A stretch of DNA of 60,249 nt from the NCBI GenBank assembly GCA_903830565.1, contig CAIKUF010000281.1:1-60249 (forward strand), written 5' to 3'. A program made the translations under genes and the position numbers. Under the pieces are notes generated by a model. It did no database searches. It was not told where the DNA came from and saw only the letters and a list, made by a program, of their open reading frames with translations. This DNA comes from an uncultured bacterium (GTDB lineage Bacteria; Pseudomonadota; Gammaproteobacteria; Burkholderiales; Burkholderiaceae_C). Shown here in pieces: positions 9,370 through 19,220 of the stretch. How positions within the stretch are numbered: position 1 is the first letter of the stretch; every line of letters starts with the position of its first letter.

Positions 9370-11388
9370 TCAGCGGAACGGGCAGCGCTCCTGCCACCAC
9401 GCCAGAACCTGTTCCACCGAGGCTTCGATGGTCAGGCCCGAGTTGTCGAGCAAGAGCGCGTCCTGGGCCGGCTCGAGCGGTGCGACGCTGCGACCGCGGT
9501 CGCGTGCGTCGCGTGCTTCGAGATCTGCACGCAAGCTCTCGATATTAGCCGAAATGCCCTTGGCCAGCAATTGCTTGTGGCGGCGCGCGGCGCGTTCGGC
9601 GGCGCTCGCGGTGAGGAAGACCTTGAGCTTCGCGTCCTTGAAGACGACCGTGCCCATGTCGCGCCCGTCGGCGACGAGGCCTGGCAGGCGGCGAAACGAC
9701 AGTTGCAAGGCAACGAGCGCGCCGCGCACTTCGGGCCAGGCCGAGATCTTCGAGGCCAGCACGCCGACTGCTTCCTCGCGCAGCGCGTCGGTGACGTCGC
9801 GGCCGCCCAGCAGCGTCGCTCCCCGCTCGAAGCGCAGGTCCAGCATCGCGGCGAGGCGGGCGATGGCGGCGCGGTCGTCGTCGGCCACGCCGGCGTTGCG
9901 TGCGGCCAGGGCCGCCGCGCGGTACAGCGCGCCCGAGTCGAGGTAGTGGTAGCCGAGGGCACTGGCCAATGCCGCGGCCAGCGTTCCCTTGCCGGACGCC
10001 GACGGGCCGTCGACCGCGATGACGGGGATCGCTGCGGCATCGGCCTGGGCGACGCTGAATAGCGTCTCGAAGTAATCGGGGAAGGTCTTACCGACGCAGC
10101 GCGGGTCGAGGATGCGCGCCGGCAGGCCTGGGCCGGCGCCGGTGATCGCGTTCAACGACGCGAGCGAGAAGCACATCGCCATGCGGTGGTCGTCGTAAGT
10201 ACTGATCGCCGCAGCGTGCCAGGTCTGCGGCGGCGTGATCTCGATGAAATCCGCGCCTTCGACGACGCCGGCACCCAGCTTGCGAAGCTCGGCGGCCATG
10301 GCGGCGATGCGATCGGTCTCCTTGACGCGCCAGCTCGCGATGTTCGTGAGCCGCGTCGTGCCTTCGGCGAAGAGAGCCATCACCGCCAGCGTCATCGCCG
10401 CGTCGGGGATGTGATTGCAGTCGAGTTCGATCGCCCGCAGCGGCCAGCGCCCGCGTTGCACGTCGAGCCAGCCCGGCCCGCCGCTCACCTGCGCGCCCAT
10501 GGCCCGCGCGGCATCGACGAAGCGGATGTCGCCCTGGATCGAATCGAGGCCGACGCCTTCGATGCGCAGGGCTCGCCCGTCGCTCGCCGCGATGGCACCG
10601 AGCGCGATGAAGTACGACGCCGAAGACGCATCGCCTTCGACCGCGATCTCGCCCGGCGAGCGGTAGCCGCCGCCAGCGGCCCGGGGCGCGAGCGTAAAGC
10701 GCTGCCAGCCCTCGCGTTCGATGACGATGCCGAAGCGCGCCAGCAGGTTGAGCGTGATCTCGATGTAGGGCTTGGAGATCAGCTCGCCTTCGACCTCGAC
10801 GACGACCGCCGACTCGCTCGCCGCCAGCGGCAGCGCGAGCAGCAGTGCGGTCAGGAACTGGCTCGACACGTCGCCGCGAACGCGGACCGGCCGGGTGGTA
10901 TCGAGCGTCCCTCCGTGCACGCGCAGCGGCGGGTACCCGGGCTGGCCGAGTTCGTCGATGCGGCAACCGAGCCCGCGCAGCGCATCCACGAGGTCGCCGA
11001 TCGGGCGCTCGTGCATGCGGGCGACGCCGCTCAACTCGAACTCGCCGCCCTGGGTTGCCGAGAGCACCGCCAGTGCAGCCGTCAGCGGGCGCATCGCGGT
11101 GCCGGCGTTGCCGAGGAAAAGCTTGGCCTGCGGCACGGCCACGCGGCCGGCGAGGCCGGTGATGCGTGCGCTATCGCCCGAGCGCTCGATCGTGCAACCG
11201 AGCGCGCGCAGCGCGTCGAGCATCACCTGCGTGTCGTCGGAAGCCAGCAGGCCGTGCAGTGTCGTCGTGCCGGCGCACAGGCCGGCCAGCAGCAGCACGC
11301 GGTTCGAGATGCTCTTGGAGCCTGGCAGGTGCACGCGTCCGTTCGCATGGCGCAGCGCAGGAAGATCGAGGAACGCGGTGCTGTACAA
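9370..11388 (-). CDS. aroA-cmk: Bifunctional 3-phosphoshikimate 1-carboxyvinyltransferase / cytidylate kinase
   Basis: One 672-residue ORF fusing two enzymes. Residues 1-445 are EPSP synthase (shikimate pathway): [15 protein letters not shown] at 21-35, [12 protein letters not shown] near 93, and [11 protein letters not shown] near 355. Residues about 450-672 are CMP/dCMP kinase: Walker [17 protein letters not shown] at about 456-470, [10 protein letters not shown], and [12 protein letters not shown] in the second half. No stop or frameshift lies between the halves. The start is TTG at 11388, chosen because the family N terminus (x-FLDLP) begins there; no in-frame ATG fits. This fusion is known in Burkholderiales. 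Its place before rpsA and after tyrA fits the aro-cmk-rpsA operon. Confidence 0.95.
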   Translation of the reverse strand: MYSTAFLDLPALRHANGRVHLPGSKSISNRVLLLAGLCAGTTTLHGLLASDDTQVMLDALRALGCTIERSGDSARITGLAGRVAVPQAKLFLGNAGTAMRPLTAALAVLSATQGGEFELSGVARMHERPIGDLVDALRGLGCRIDELGQPGYPPLRVHGGTLDTTRPVRVRGDVSSQFLTALLLALPLAASESAVVVEVEGELISKPYIEITLNLLARFGIVIEREGWQRFTLAPRAAGGGYRSPGEIAVEGDASSASYFIALGAIAASDGRALRIEGVGLDSIQGDIRFVDAARAMGAQVSGGPGWLDVQRGRWPLRAIELDCNHIPDAAMTLAVMALFAEGTTRLTNIASWRVKETDRIAAMAAELRKLGAGVVEGADFIEITPPQTWHAAAISTYDDHRMAMCFSLASLNAITGAGPGLPARILDPRCVGKTFPDYFETLFSVAQADAAAIPVIAVDGPSASGKGTLAAALASALGYHYLDSGALYRAAALAARNAGVADDDRAAIARLAAMLDLRFERGATLLGGRDVTDALREEAVGVLASKISAWPEVRGALVALQLSFRRLPGLVADGRDMGTVVFKDAKLKVFLTASAAERAARRHKQLLAKGISANIESLRADLEARDARDRGRSVAPLEPAQDALLLDNSGLTIEASVEQVLAWWQERCPFR

Positions 11389-11417
11389 GGCGCGGCCCGC
11401 TCAACCGTCACTGCCGC

Positions 11418-12302
11418 TCACCGCCCCGAAGCCGGCTTCGGGGCGTTCATCTGCCAGCCTGCGCGTGCGTCCGAGGCCTTGCGCACGAGGTCTTCGAGCG
11501 CTTCCGCGTTGCCGCCGCGAATCACATGCTCGATGGCGTCGAGCGCGTGGCGAAAGCGCTGCGACTGGCGCAGGATTTCGTCCCGGTTGGCGAGCAGGAC
11601 GTCGCGCCAGACCAGGGGGTCGCTGGCCGCGATGCGCGTGAAGTCGCGAAAGCCCGGGCCGGCGAGACCGACAAAGTCTCGGCCCGCGGTCTGGTTGGTC
11701 ACCGCGCTCACGTAAGCGAAGGCCAGCAGATGCGGCAGGTGGCTGACGGCGGCGAAGGCGGCGTCATGGTTCTCGGGGGTCATGCGCAGCACCTGCGCGC
11801 CAATGGCCGACCAGACGTCGGTCGCCTTCTGCACGAGTTCGATCGGCGTCTGCGCGAGCGGCGTGAGGATGACCTGGCAGCCGCTGTAGAGCGCGGCGTC
11901 CGCGTTGCCGACCCCTGCCAGTTCCTTGCCGGCCACGGGATGTGCCGGTACGAACGAGTCGACACGCTCCTTCAATGTGCGCCGCGCAGCGGCGACGACG
12001 TCGCGCTTGGTGCTGCCCACGTCCATCAGCAGCAGCCCCGGCTCGATGAGGTGACGGATCGCGCTGAACATGGCCTCCGACGCCGCCACCGGCACCGCCA
12101 TCAGCACGATGTCGCAGCCGGCCACGGCCTGGAGCGCGGAATCGGCGGCGACGTCGATCACGCCCAGCTTCTTCGCGCGCTCGGTCGTTGACGGCGACTT
12201 GCTGTAGCCGACGACCTTCTTGACCAGGCCGGCGCGCTTGAGCGCCAGGGCGAACGAACCGCCCATCAGGCCGCAGCCGAGGACTCCGAGTTGCTTGAAC
12301 AT
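11418..12302 (-). CDS. tyrA: Prephenate dehydrogenase
   Basis: 294 residues. It catalyses oxidative decarboxylation of prephenate to 4-hydroxyphenylpyruvate in tyrosine synthesis. The NAD(P) Rossmann motif GVLGCGLMGGSFALAL is at 6-21. The substrate region includes DVGSTKRDVV and the family-typical HPVAGKELAGV, whose His is catalytic in this family. It follows pheA after 15 bases and precedes aroA-cmk by 29 bases, so one aromatic amino-acid operon is likely. The last eight codons coincide with a 24-bp perfect palindrome. No regulatory ACT domain is visible. Confidence 0.94.
   Translation of the reverse strand: MFKQLGVLGCGLMGGSFALALKRAGLVKKVVGYSKSPSTTERAKKLGVIDVAADSALQAVAGCDIVLMAVPVAASEAMFSAIRHLIEPGLLLMDVGSTKRDVVAAARRTLKERVDSFVPAHPVAGKELAGVGNADAALYSGCQVILTPLAQTPIELVQKATDVWSAIGAQVLRMTPENHDAAFAAVSHLPHLLAFAYVSAVTNQTAGRDFVGLAGPGFRDFTRIAASDPLVWRDVLLANRDEILRQSQRFRHALDAIEHVIRGGNAEALEDLVRKASDARAGWQMNAPKPASGR
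11422..11445 (-). repeat. 24-bp perfect palindrome at the 3' end of tyrA
   Basis: Two complementary 12-base arms (CGCCCCGAAGCC and GGCTTCGGGGCG) with no spacer, within the last codons of tyrA (APKPASGR). As RNA it would form a strong GC-rich hairpin about 35 bases before the aroA-cmk start. There is no U-run, so it is not a canonical terminator; it may influence transcript processing or readthrough. Confidence 0.55.
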
Positions 12303-12317
12303 CTCGTCAACATCCTC

Positions 12318-13424
12318 TCAGTGGACGTCGATCGGGTAGGTACCGAGCAGCTTGAAGAAGGCGCATGTGGCACGCAACTCCCGCAGGGCGGCCGCGACTT
12401 CGGGCTGGTCGGGGTGGCCCTGAAGATCGATGTAGAAGTAGTACTCCCACTGGCCCGAGCGCGCCGGGCGCGACTCGAAGCGTGTCATCGACACGCCGTG
12501 GGTCTTGAGCGGGACCAGCATGTCGTGCACGGCCCCCGGACGGTTGACGACCGAGACCACCAAGCTGGTGCAGTCGTGTCCCGAGGCCTGCGGCTGCGGA
12601 TGGCGTTCGGGGTGGGTCACGATCGCAAAGCGCGTGCGGTTGTTCGGATCGTCCTGGACGGCAGGCGCCACCACATGCAGGCCGTATTCGTTGGCCGCGC
12701 GCTCGCTCGCGACGGCCGCCAGCGAAGCGTCCAGGCCCGCCAGCCGGGCACCCTCGGCATTGCTCGCCACCGGCCGCCGCTCGACGCGCGGCAGATGGAT
12801 CGCCAGCCATTCGTGGCACTGCGCCAGAGCTTGCGGATGTGCGCACACGGCCTGGATGCCCTCGAGCGAGTTCTCGCGCCGCAACAGGTTCTGCCGCACG
12901 TAGAGGCTGGTCTCGCCGATGATGAACAGCGGCGTCGTCAGGAACAGGTCGAGCGACAGCGTGACCACGCCCTCGGTCGAGTTCTCGACCGGGACGACGC
13001 CGAAATCGGCCGCCCCGGCACTGGCCATGCGGAACACTTCGTCGATGCTGTCGCAAGGTAGCTTGACGATCGACGAGCCGAAGAAGCCGAGCGCCGCCTG
13101 CTCGCTGAAGGTGCCGGCCGGCCCGAGGTAGGCGACGCGCGTCGGCGTCTCCAGCGCGCGGCAGGCCGACATGATCTCGCGCCAGATCGGCGCCACGCTG
13201 TCGCCGCGCAGCGGGCCTGCGTTCACGGCCTTCAGACCGTCGATGACCTGGGCCTCGCGCTCGGGACGGAACGCCGCCGAGCCTTCCTTCTTCTTGACTT
13301 CGCCAACCTGAAGCGCCAGCGCGGCGCGGCGGTTGAGCGTGGTCAGCAACTCACGATCGACCGCATCGATCTGCACGCGCAGCGACTGCAGGTCGGGATG
13401 CGTAGAGCGCGGGTCTTGCGTCAT
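12318..13424 (-). CDS. pheA: Bifunctional chorismate mutase / prephenate dehydratase (P-protein)
   Basis: 368 residues from the ATG at 13424 (MTQDPRSTHP); the longer upstream frame overlaps the DUF2059 gene and looks like shadow coding. It converts chorismate to prephenate and then phenylpyruvate. An AroQ-type chorismate mutase helix bundle covers about 10-90 (LRVQIDAVDRELLTTLNRRA). The dehydratase covers about 100-275, with YLGPAGTFSEQAAL at its start and the catalytic NRTRFAIV. The ACT domain (about 285-360) has the phenylalanine-binding ESRP in SMTRFESRPA, so feedback inhibition by Phe is expected. In many Burkholderiales serC precedes pheA and hisC follows; neither is present here. Confidence 0.95.
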   Translation of the reverse strand: MTQDPRSTHPDLQSLRVQIDAVDRELLTTLNRRAALALQVGEVKKKEGSAAFRPEREAQVIDGLKAVNAGPLRGDSVAPIWREIMSACRALETPTRVAYLGPAGTFSEQAALGFFGSSIVKLPCDSIDEVFRMASAGAADFGVVPVENSTEGVVTLSLDLFLTTPLFIIGETSLYVRQNLLRRENSLEGIQAVCAHPQALAQCHEWLAIHLPRVERRPVASNAEGARLAGLDASLAAVASERAANEYGLHVVAPAVQDDPNNRTRFAIVTHPERHPQPQASGHDCTSLVVSVVNRPGAVHDMLVPLKTHGVSMTRFESRPARSGQWEYYFYIDLQGHPDQPEVAAALRELRATCAFFKLLGTYPIDVH

Positions 13425-13456
13425 GTCATGCGGCGCGCGATGGTCCCTGGTGCTTG

Positions 13457-14047
13457 CTACTTGCGCTTGCCCGCGGACGCGGCGGGCTTCGCGGCGGCCG
13501 GGGCAGCACTGGCCGCTGACGGCCCGGCATCGGCGGCGGCGAAGGTCGCGCGCAGCTTCTGCTGCAGGGCCTGCAGCTTGGGGTCGAGCAGGGGCGCGGC
13601 CTCTGCGGCGAGCTTCTGCACGAAGTTGTTCTGCATCTCCGGGCCGACCTGCTGGAACTTCTTGTTCACCGGCGATTCGAGCCACGTGATCAACTGGCGC
13701 AGTTCATCCTCCGTGAACTTCTCTTCCAGCGCCGCGCCGAGCGTCGACGGGGCGAGCTTGAGCGCGCGCTCGCGCAGCAGCGGGGTCGACTCTTCGACGT
13801 ACTTCTTCACGTCGGCCTCGACCGACTTGGCGACGGCCTCGCGCTTGTCGGCCGCCACCTGCGTCTGCAGCACCTGGCCCGCCGACTGCATCAACTGTGC
13901 GGCCGGCCGCTCGACGATGCTGCGCGCGATGCTCTCGATCATCGGCTGCTGCAGCAGCAGCACCTTCTGCACGAGTTCCTTCTTGGTCTCGGCGTGGGCG
14001 AGCGTGGCTGCGGCACAGAGTGCCGCGATCATCATCAGTCGTTTCAT
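13457..14047 (-). CDS. DUF2059 family secreted/periplasmic protein
   Basis: 196 residues. A signal peptide ([19 protein letters not shown], cut after AHA) is followed by a helical DUF2059 region. Its typical phrase, FTEDELRQLITWLESPVNKK, lies at about 112-131. The C-terminal 25 residues are Ala/Pro/Lys-rich and likely disordered. The function of the family is unknown. Its ATG shares one base with the gyrA stop (TGATG at 14049-14045), so translation may be coupled to gyrA. It lies where serC usually sits in related gyrA-serC-pheA clusters. Confidence 0.82.
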   Translation of the reverse strand: MKRLMMIAALCAAATLAHAETKKELVQKVLLLQQPMIESIARSIVERPAAQLMQSAGQVLQTQVAADKREAVAKSVEADVKKYVEESTPLLRERALKLAPSTLGAALEEKFTEDELRQLITWLESPVNKKFQQVGPEMQNNFVQKLAAEAAPLLDPKLQALQQKLRATFAAADAGPSAASAAPAAAKPAASAGKRK

Positions 14048-16701
14048 CAGTTGCCTTCGTCAGTGTCGGATTCGTCGCCGGTGTCACCCGGTGCTTCGGT
14101 ATTGGCGTCGTTCTCGACGATGCGCTGGACGCCGATCAGATGCGTTGCCTTGTCGAGCGCGATCAGCGTCACGCCCTGCGTCGCGCGGCCGAGCTCGCGA
14201 ATTTCCGACACGCGCGTGCGAACGAGCACGCCCTTGTCGGTGATCAGCATGATCTCGTCCTCGGCGCGCACCAGCGTCGCGGCGACGACCTTGCCGTTGC
14301 GCTCGCTCTGCTGGATCGCGATCATGCCCTTGGTGCCGCGGCCGTGGCGTGTGTATTCGACGATGCTGGTACGCTTGCCGTAGCCGTTCTCGGTCGCGGT
14401 GAGCACGCTCACCGGGCTTGCGCTCTGGGTCTCGTCCTGCTCGGCGACCAGCATCGCGATCACGCCCTGGCCATCGTCGAGCATCATGCCGCGCACGCCG
14501 CGCGCATTGCGGCCCATCGCGCGCACGTCTTCCTCGTCGAAGCGCACCGCCTTGCCGCCGTCGGAGAACAGCATCACGTCGTGCCGGCCATCGGTCAGGC
14601 GGGCGCCGATGAGGTAGTCACCCGGGTCGAGGTCGACGGCGATGATGCCGGCCTTGCGCGGATTGCTGAATTCGTCGAGCGAGGTCTTCTTGACCGTGCC
14701 CTGCGCCGTCGCCATGAACACGTAGTGGTCGGGCGGGAAGCTGCGGAAGGCGTCGGTCAGCGGCAGCACGACGTTGACCTTCTCGCCCGCCTGCAGCGGG
14801 AACATGTTGACGATCGGCCGCCCGCGCGAGGCGCGCCCGCCTTGCGGCACTTCCCACACCTTGAGCCAGTAGACGCGCCCGCGGTTGGTGAAGCACAGGA
14901 TGTAGTCGTGCGTGTTGGCAATGAAGAGTTCGTCGATCCAGTCGTCGTCCTTGGTCGCGGTGGCCTGCTTGCCGCGCCCGCCGCGTCGCTGGGCGCGGTA
15001 CTCGGCCAGCGGCTGGCTCTTGATGTAGCCGGTATGGCTGAGCGTAACCACCATGTCGGTCGGCGTAATCAGGTCCTCGGTGCCGAGGTCTTGCGCGTTG
15101 TGCACGATCTCGCTGCGCCGCGCGCCGAGCTTGGTCTGGCCAAACTCCTGCTTCACCGCGGCGAGCTCGGCGCCGATGATCGCCGTCACGCGCTCGGGCT
15201 TGGCCAGGATGTCGAGCAGGTCGGCGATCTGCGACATCACCTCCTTGTATTCGGAGATGATCTTGTCCTGCTCCAGGCCCGTCAGGCGTTGCAGGCGCAT
15301 CTGCAGGATCTCGCTGGCCTGGTCGTCCGAGAGCCTGTAGAGGCCGTCGGCCTGCATGCCGAAGCTGCGCTCCAGCCCTTCGGGGCGGAACGCCTCGCGC
15401 CCGCCGGGCGTTTCGCCCTCGGCGCGGGCGAGCATCTCGCGCACGAGCGAGGAATCCCAGCTCTTGCTCATCAGCGCCGCCTTGGCGACCGGCGGCGTCG
15501 GCGAGGTCTTGATGGTCTCGATGAACTCGTCGATGTTGGCCAGCGCCACCGCCAGGCCTTCGAGCACGTGGCCGCGCTCGCGCGCCTTGCGCAGGTCGAA
15601 CACCGTGCGCCGCGTGACCACCTCGCGCCGGTGCTCGAGGAAGATCGCGATCAGGTCCTTCAGGTTGCACAGCTTGGGCTGGTTGTCGATCAGCGCCACC
15701 ATGTTCATGCCGAAGGTGTCTTGCAGCTGCGTCTGCTTGTAGAGGTTGTTGAGAACGACCTCGGGCACTTCGCCGCGCTTCAATTCGATCACGACCCGCA
15801 TGCCCGACTTGTCGGACTCGTCCTGGATGTGGCTGATGCCTTCGAGCTTCTTCTCGTGGACGAGCTCGGCCATGCGCTCGAGCAGCGTCTTCTTGTTCAC
15901 CTGGTAGGGAATCTCGTCGACGATGATGGCTTCGCGCTGGCCGCGGTCGATGTCCTCGAAGTGGCACTTCGCGCGCATCACGACCTTGCCGCGGCCGGTG
16001 CGGTAGCCGTCGCGAACGCCGCTCGTGCCGTAGATGATGCCGGCGGTCGGGAAGTCCGGCGCGGGGATGATCTCGATCAGCTCGTCGACGCTCGCACCGG
16101 GGTTCTTCAGCAGGTGCAGACAGGCGTCGATCACCTCGTTCAGGTTATGTGGCGGGATGTTGGTCGCCATGCCCACCGCGATTCCGCCCGAGCCGTTGAC
16201 GAGCAGGTTTGGCAGCCGTGTCGGCAGCACCAGCGGCTCCTTCTCCGAGCCGTCGTAGTTGGGGCCGAAGTTGACCGTCTCCTTGTCGAGGTCGGCCAGC
16301 ATCTCGTGCGCGATCTTCGAGAGGCGGATTTCCGTGTAGCGCATCGCCGCCGCGTTGTCGCCGTCGACCGAGCCGAAGTTGCCTTGCCCGTCGACGAGCA
16401 TGTGGCGCAGCGAGAAGTCCTGCGCCATGCGCACGATGGTGTCGTAGACCGACTGGTCGCCGTGCGGGTGGTACTTACCGATGACGTCGCCGACAATGCG
16501 CGCCGACTTCTTGTACGGCCGGTTCCAGTCGTTGTTCAACTCGTGCATCGCGAAGAGCGAACGGCGGTGCACGGGCTTGAGTCCGTCGCGCGCGTCGGGC
16601 AGCGCACGCCCGACGATGACGCTCATCGCATAGTCCAGGTACGACCGGCGCATCTCTTCTTCGAGGCTGATCGGCAGGGTTTCCTTGGCGAACTGGGTCA
16701 T
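14047..16701 (-). CDS. gyrA: DNA gyrase subunit A
   Basis: 884 residues from the ATG at 16701 ([10 protein letters not shown]). GyrA is the cleavage-religation subunit that introduces negative supercoils. Numbering matches E. coli: catalytic Tyr122 in [12 protein letters not shown] and the quinolone region [17 protein letters not shown] at 78-94. Position 83 is Gln rather than Ser/Thr, while Asp87 is conserved. The C-terminal beta-pinwheel carries the GyrA box QRRGGRG, which marks a gyrase rather than ParC. The open frame continuing upstream to 17817 runs through the divergent ompA-like gene and is not coding. The gene points away from ompA across a 288-base divergent region. Confidence 0.97.
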   Translation of the reverse strand: MTQFAKETLPISLEEEMRRSYLDYAMSVIVGRALPDARDGLKPVHRRSLFAMHELNNDWNRPYKKSARIVGDVIGKYHPHGDQSVYDTIVRMAQDFSLRHMLVDGQGNFGSVDGDNAAAMRYTEIRLSKIAHEMLADLDKETVNFGPNYDGSEKEPLVLPTRLPNLLVNGSGGIAVGMATNIPPHNLNEVIDACLHLLKNPGASVDELIEIIPAPDFPTAGIIYGTSGVRDGYRTGRGKVVMRAKCHFEDIDRGQREAIIVDEIPYQVNKKTLLERMAELVHEKKLEGISHIQDESDKSGMRVVIELKRGEVPEVVLNNLYKQTQLQDTFGMNMVALIDNQPKLCNLKDLIAIFLEHRREVVTRRTVFDLRKARERGHVLEGLAVALANIDEFIETIKTSPTPPVAKAALMSKSWDSSLVREMLARAEGETPGGREAFRPEGLERSFGMQADGLYRLSDDQASEILQMRLQRLTGLEQDKIISEYKEVMSQIADLLDILAKPERVTAIIGAELAAVKQEFGQTKLGARRSEIVHNAQDLGTEDLITPTDMVVTLSHTGYIKSQPLAEYRAQRRGGRGKQATATKDDDWIDELFIANTHDYILCFTNRGRVYWLKVWEVPQGGRASRGRPIVNMFPLQAGEKVNVVLPLTDAFRSFPPDHYVFMATAQGTVKKTSLDEFSNPRKAGIIAVDLDPGDYLIGARLTDGRHDVMLFSDGGKAVRFDEEDVRAMGRNARGVRGMMLDDGQGVIAMLVAEQDETQSASPVSVLTATENGYGKRTSIVEYTRHGRGTKGMIAIQQSERNGKVVAATLVRAEDEIMLITDKGVLVRTRVSEIRELGRATQGVTLIALDKATHLIGVQRIVENDANTEAPGDTGDESDTDEGN

Positions 16702-16989
16702 GCGGGCGTGGACGCTGGGAAGGGAGAAGAGGCGAGAGGCGCTGCGGCCGGCGAGAACGAGCGCGCGAAACGGCCTGGCTGCGATTCTAAGTGCCGCAAG
16801 CTGTAGCACTGGCGCAACAGAGCGTGTCACGCCGGCTCGGCGCTGGCCCAAAATGGCGTGGACTGTGAGCCCTATGGCACAATGGCGCGTCGGTGGTAAG
16901 CGCTCTGCAACTGAGGGTTTGCCAGTACTTTCCGATTGCGATTCGGACGATTTGCAGAAACTCTGTACCTTCCCCCTGAGAGGAGAATC

Positions 16990-17697
16990 ATGAAGAAACT
17001 GAACAAGGTGGCAATGCTGTTTGCAGCAGCAGCTTTCGCCGTCCCCATGGCCGCGAGCGCGCAGGCGGTGCAACCGTTCCCTGCGAAGCCGATCGCCAAC
17101 CCCACGGCCGAACAGTTGAAGTACGCCAACGGCTCCGATCAGTGGCGCACCACCGATGGCAAGCCCGTGGTGAACGGCACCAACGAACTCTGCTGGCGCG
17201 ATTCGAACTGGACGCCGGCCACTGCCTACCCGGGTTGCGACGGTGCCGCGCTGCCGCCGCCGCCGCCGCCGCCGCCGGTTGTGGTCCCGCCGCCGCCGCC
17301 GCCACCGTCGCCGCCGCCCGCAGCTGTCGCCGCTCCGGTGAGCGAGAAGGTCAGCTACGCTGCCGACACGTTCTTCGACTTCGACAAGTACGTGCTCAAG
17401 CCCGAAGGCATGGCCAAGCTCGACGACTTGGTTGGCAAGGCGAAGGCCCTGAACCTCGAAGTGATCATTGCCGTCGGCCACACCGACAGCATCGGCGCTC
17501 CGGAGTACAACCAGAAGCTGTCCGTGCGCCGCGCCGACGCGGTCAAGGCCTATCTGGTGAGCAAGGGTATCGAGAAGAACCGCATCTACACCGAAGGCAA
17601 GGGCGAGAAGGATCCGATCGCCAGCAACAAGACGGCTGAAGGTCGGGCCAAGAACCGCCGTGTCGAAGTGGAATTGGTCGGCACGCGCAACAAGTAA
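16990..17697 (+). CDS. OmpA-family peptidoglycan-binding outer-membrane protein with polyproline linker
   Basis: 235 residues from the ATG at 16990, preceded by AGGAGAATC. The signal peptide runs to ASA/QA near residue 24. Residues 27-88 form a short conserved region with Cys68 and Cys83 (possible disulphide) in place of the eight-stranded barrel of E. coli OmpA. Pro89-96 (eight in a row), VVV, Pro100-106 (seven) and SPPP make a rigid linker. Residues 118-235 are the OmpA C domain, with [33 protein letters not shown] and NRRVEVEL. It probably links the outer membrane to peptidoglycan. The 288 bases upstream, shared with gyrA, contain no other gene. A strong terminator follows the stop. Confidence 0.9.
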   Translation: MKKLNKVAMLFAAAAFAVPMAASAQAVQPFPAKPIANPTAEQLKYANGSDQWRTTDGKPVVNGTNELCWRDSNWTPATAYPGCDGAALPPPPPPPPVVVPPPPPPPSPPPAAVAAPVSEKVSYAADTFFDFDKYVLKPEGMAKLDDLVGKAKALNLEVIIAVGHTDSIGAPEYNQKLSVRRADAVKAYLVSKGIEKNRIYTEGKGEKDPIASNKTAEGRAKNRRVEVELVGTRNK

Positions 17698-17726
17698 CAA
17701 GTGATCGGTTGACCAACCGGTCCACG

Positions 17727-17752
17727 AAAAACCCCGCTTCGGCGGGGTTTTT
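17727..17752 (+). terminator. Rho-independent terminator after the ompA-like gene
   Basis: Perfect stem CCCCGC-TTCG-GCGGGG with a UUCG tetraloop, preceded by five A and followed by five T. The A-run makes it potentially active in both directions. It lies 30 bases past the ompA stop and separates ompA from ubiG. Confidence 0.93.
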
Positions 17753-17833
17753 GTTGGGCGGTTCGCGTGAGGCTCGGCTACAGAACGCGCGCTCGATGCA
17801 TCGAGTGGCGTGCGCATTCGCTACCATCACGAC

Positions 17834-18535
17834 ATGACCAACGCCAATCCGCAGGAACTCGCCAAGTTCAGCGAACTCGCCCACCGCTGGTGGGACCCCG
17901 ACAGCGAATTTCGCCCGCTGCACCAGATCAACCCTTTGCGCCTGGAGTTGATAGACGGCCTGGCCAAGCTTCAGGGCAAGCGCGTGCTCGACATCGGATG
18001 CGGTGGCGGCGTCTTGTCGGAGGCGATGGCCAAACGGGGCGCGAGCGTGCTGGGCATTGATCTGGCGACCAAGCCGTTGCAGGTGGCTCGGCTGCATGCG
18101 CTTGAAACCGAGGCACAGTCGCTCGAGTATCGCGAGGTGGCTGCCGAGGAACTGGCACTTGAGAGGCCGGGCGAGTTCGACGCCGTGACCTGCATGGAGA
18201 TGCTCGAGCACGTGCCCGACCGTGCTTCGATCGTTCGCGCATGCGCGGAACTCGTGAAGCCCGGTGGCTGGGTGTTCTTCTCGACGCTGAACCGCAACCC
18301 CAAGGCCTTCCTGTTCGCGATCGTCGGCGCCGAGCACGTGCTCAAACTGCTGCCCAAGGGCACGCACGAGTACGCCCACTTCATCAGGCCGAGCGAGCTC
18401 GCGCAGTGGTGCCGTGAAGCCGGGCTGGAACTTCACAGCACGCGCGGGATGGAATACAACCCGATCACGCAGCGCTACTCGCTCTCGGCGGATACGAGCG
18501 TCAACTATCTGGTTGCCTGCCGGCGCACGCAATGA
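17834..18535 (+). CDS. ubiG: Ubiquinone biosynthesis O-methyltransferase
   Basis: 233 residues from the ATG at 17834 (MTNANPQEL). It carries out both O-methylations in ubiquinone synthesis (2-polyprenyl-6-hydroxyphenol and 3-demethylubiquinol) with S-adenosylmethionine. SAM motif I is [16 protein letters not shown] at about 50-65. The family block [20 protein letters not shown] (about 18-37) and MEMLEHVPD confirm UbiG over other class I methyltransferases. The ATGA overlap with gph by four bases shows coupling. The ompA-ubiG-gph order is common in Burkholderiales. Confidence 0.95.
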   Translation: MTNANPQELAKFSELAHRWWDPDSEFRPLHQINPLRLELIDGLAKLQGKRVLDIGCGGGVLSEAMAKRGASVLGIDLATKPLQVARLHALETEAQSLEYREVAAEELALERPGEFDAVTCMEMLEHVPDRASIVRACAELVKPGGWVFFSTLNRNPKAFLFAIVGAEHVLKLLPKGTHEYAHFIRPSELAQWCREAGLELHSTRGMEYNPITQRYSLSADTSVNYLVACRRTQ

Positions 18536-19206
18536 GCCTGCTGGGCCCGGCGCCCGGCGCCGTGCTGTTCGACCTCGACGGCACGCTGGTCGACAGCGCC
18601 CCTGACCTCGCTGGCGCGGGCAACGAGATGCGCATCCAGCGCGGCCTCGAGCCGCTGCCCTTCGAGCACTTTCGCCCGCATGTGGGCAGCGGGGCGCGTG
18701 GCATGGTCGGCATCGCTCTGCAGGTGGCACCGAATGGCGATGGATACGAGGCGCTGCGCGACGAATTCCTCGATCGCTATGCGGCGCGCCTGACGCGCGA
18801 GAGCCGCGTGTTCGCGGCGATGCTGCCGGTGCTCGCCGCGTTCGACGCCGGCATGTTGCGCTGGGGCATCGTCACCAACAAGGCCTCGCGCTTCACGATG
18901 CCTGTCGTGCACGGCCTGGGGCTGGCCGCGCGTGCTGCTGTGGTCATCAGCGGCGACACCACGCCGCATGCGAAGCCGCACCCCGAGCCGCTGCTCGAAG
19001 CGGCACGGCGCATGGGCGTGGCGCCTGCGCAGTGCGTCTACGTCGGTGACGACCTGCGCGACGTGCAGGCCGGCCGCGCCGCCGGCATGCGCACGGTGGT
19101 CGCGGCCTGGGGCTATCTCGGTGCTGGCGAGCCGATTGCGGCCTGGAACGCCGACGCAGTGATCGAGCAGCCGAAAGAGCTCTTGCAATGGCTCGTGATG
19201 CCCTAA
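18532..19206 (+). CDS. gph: Phosphoglycolate phosphatase, HAD family
   Basis: 224 residues. It hydrolyses 2-phosphoglycolate and belongs to the HAD superfamily with a C1 cap. Motif I is [14 protein letters not shown] at 13-26 (Asp14 nucleophile, Asp16 acid/base). Motif II is the Thr in GIVTNK, motif III the Lys in HAKPHPEPL, and motif [15 protein letters not shown]. It overlaps ubiG by four bases and ends 14 bases before the tmRNA. Because the tmRNA begins so soon after, its promoter must lie inside or at the end of gph. Other HAD phosphatases act on similar substrates, so specificity is by family and context. Confidence 0.9.
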   Translation: MSLLGPAPGAVLFDLDGTLVDSAPDLAGAGNEMRIQRGLEPLPFEHFRPHVGSGARGMVGIALQVAPNGDGYEALRDEFLDRYAARLTRESRVFAAMLPVLAAFDAGMLRWGIVTNKASRFTMPVVHGLGLAARAAVVISGDTTPHAKPHPEPLLEAARRMGVAPAQCVYVGDDLRDVQAGRAAGMRTVVAAWGYLGAGEPIAAWNADAVIEQPKELLQWLVMP

Positions 19207-19220
19207 ACTACCGCTCACCA

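Noticed and set aside
8320-10062. 580-residue plus-strand open frame over rpsA and aroA-cmk
   Set aside because: It spans two well-supported minus-strand genes, has no recognisable domain and no ribosome-binding site.
13897-16806. 969-residue open frame on the plus strand opposite gyrA
   Set aside because: It is antisense to an intact gyrA with every catalytic motif. Its translation is rich in His/Ala/Asp/Val from mirrored codons, as expected for GC-rich shadow frames.
16702-17817. N-terminal extension of the gyrA frame to 17817
   Set aside because: It runs through the divergent ompA-like gene. GyrA homology and the family start begin at 16701.
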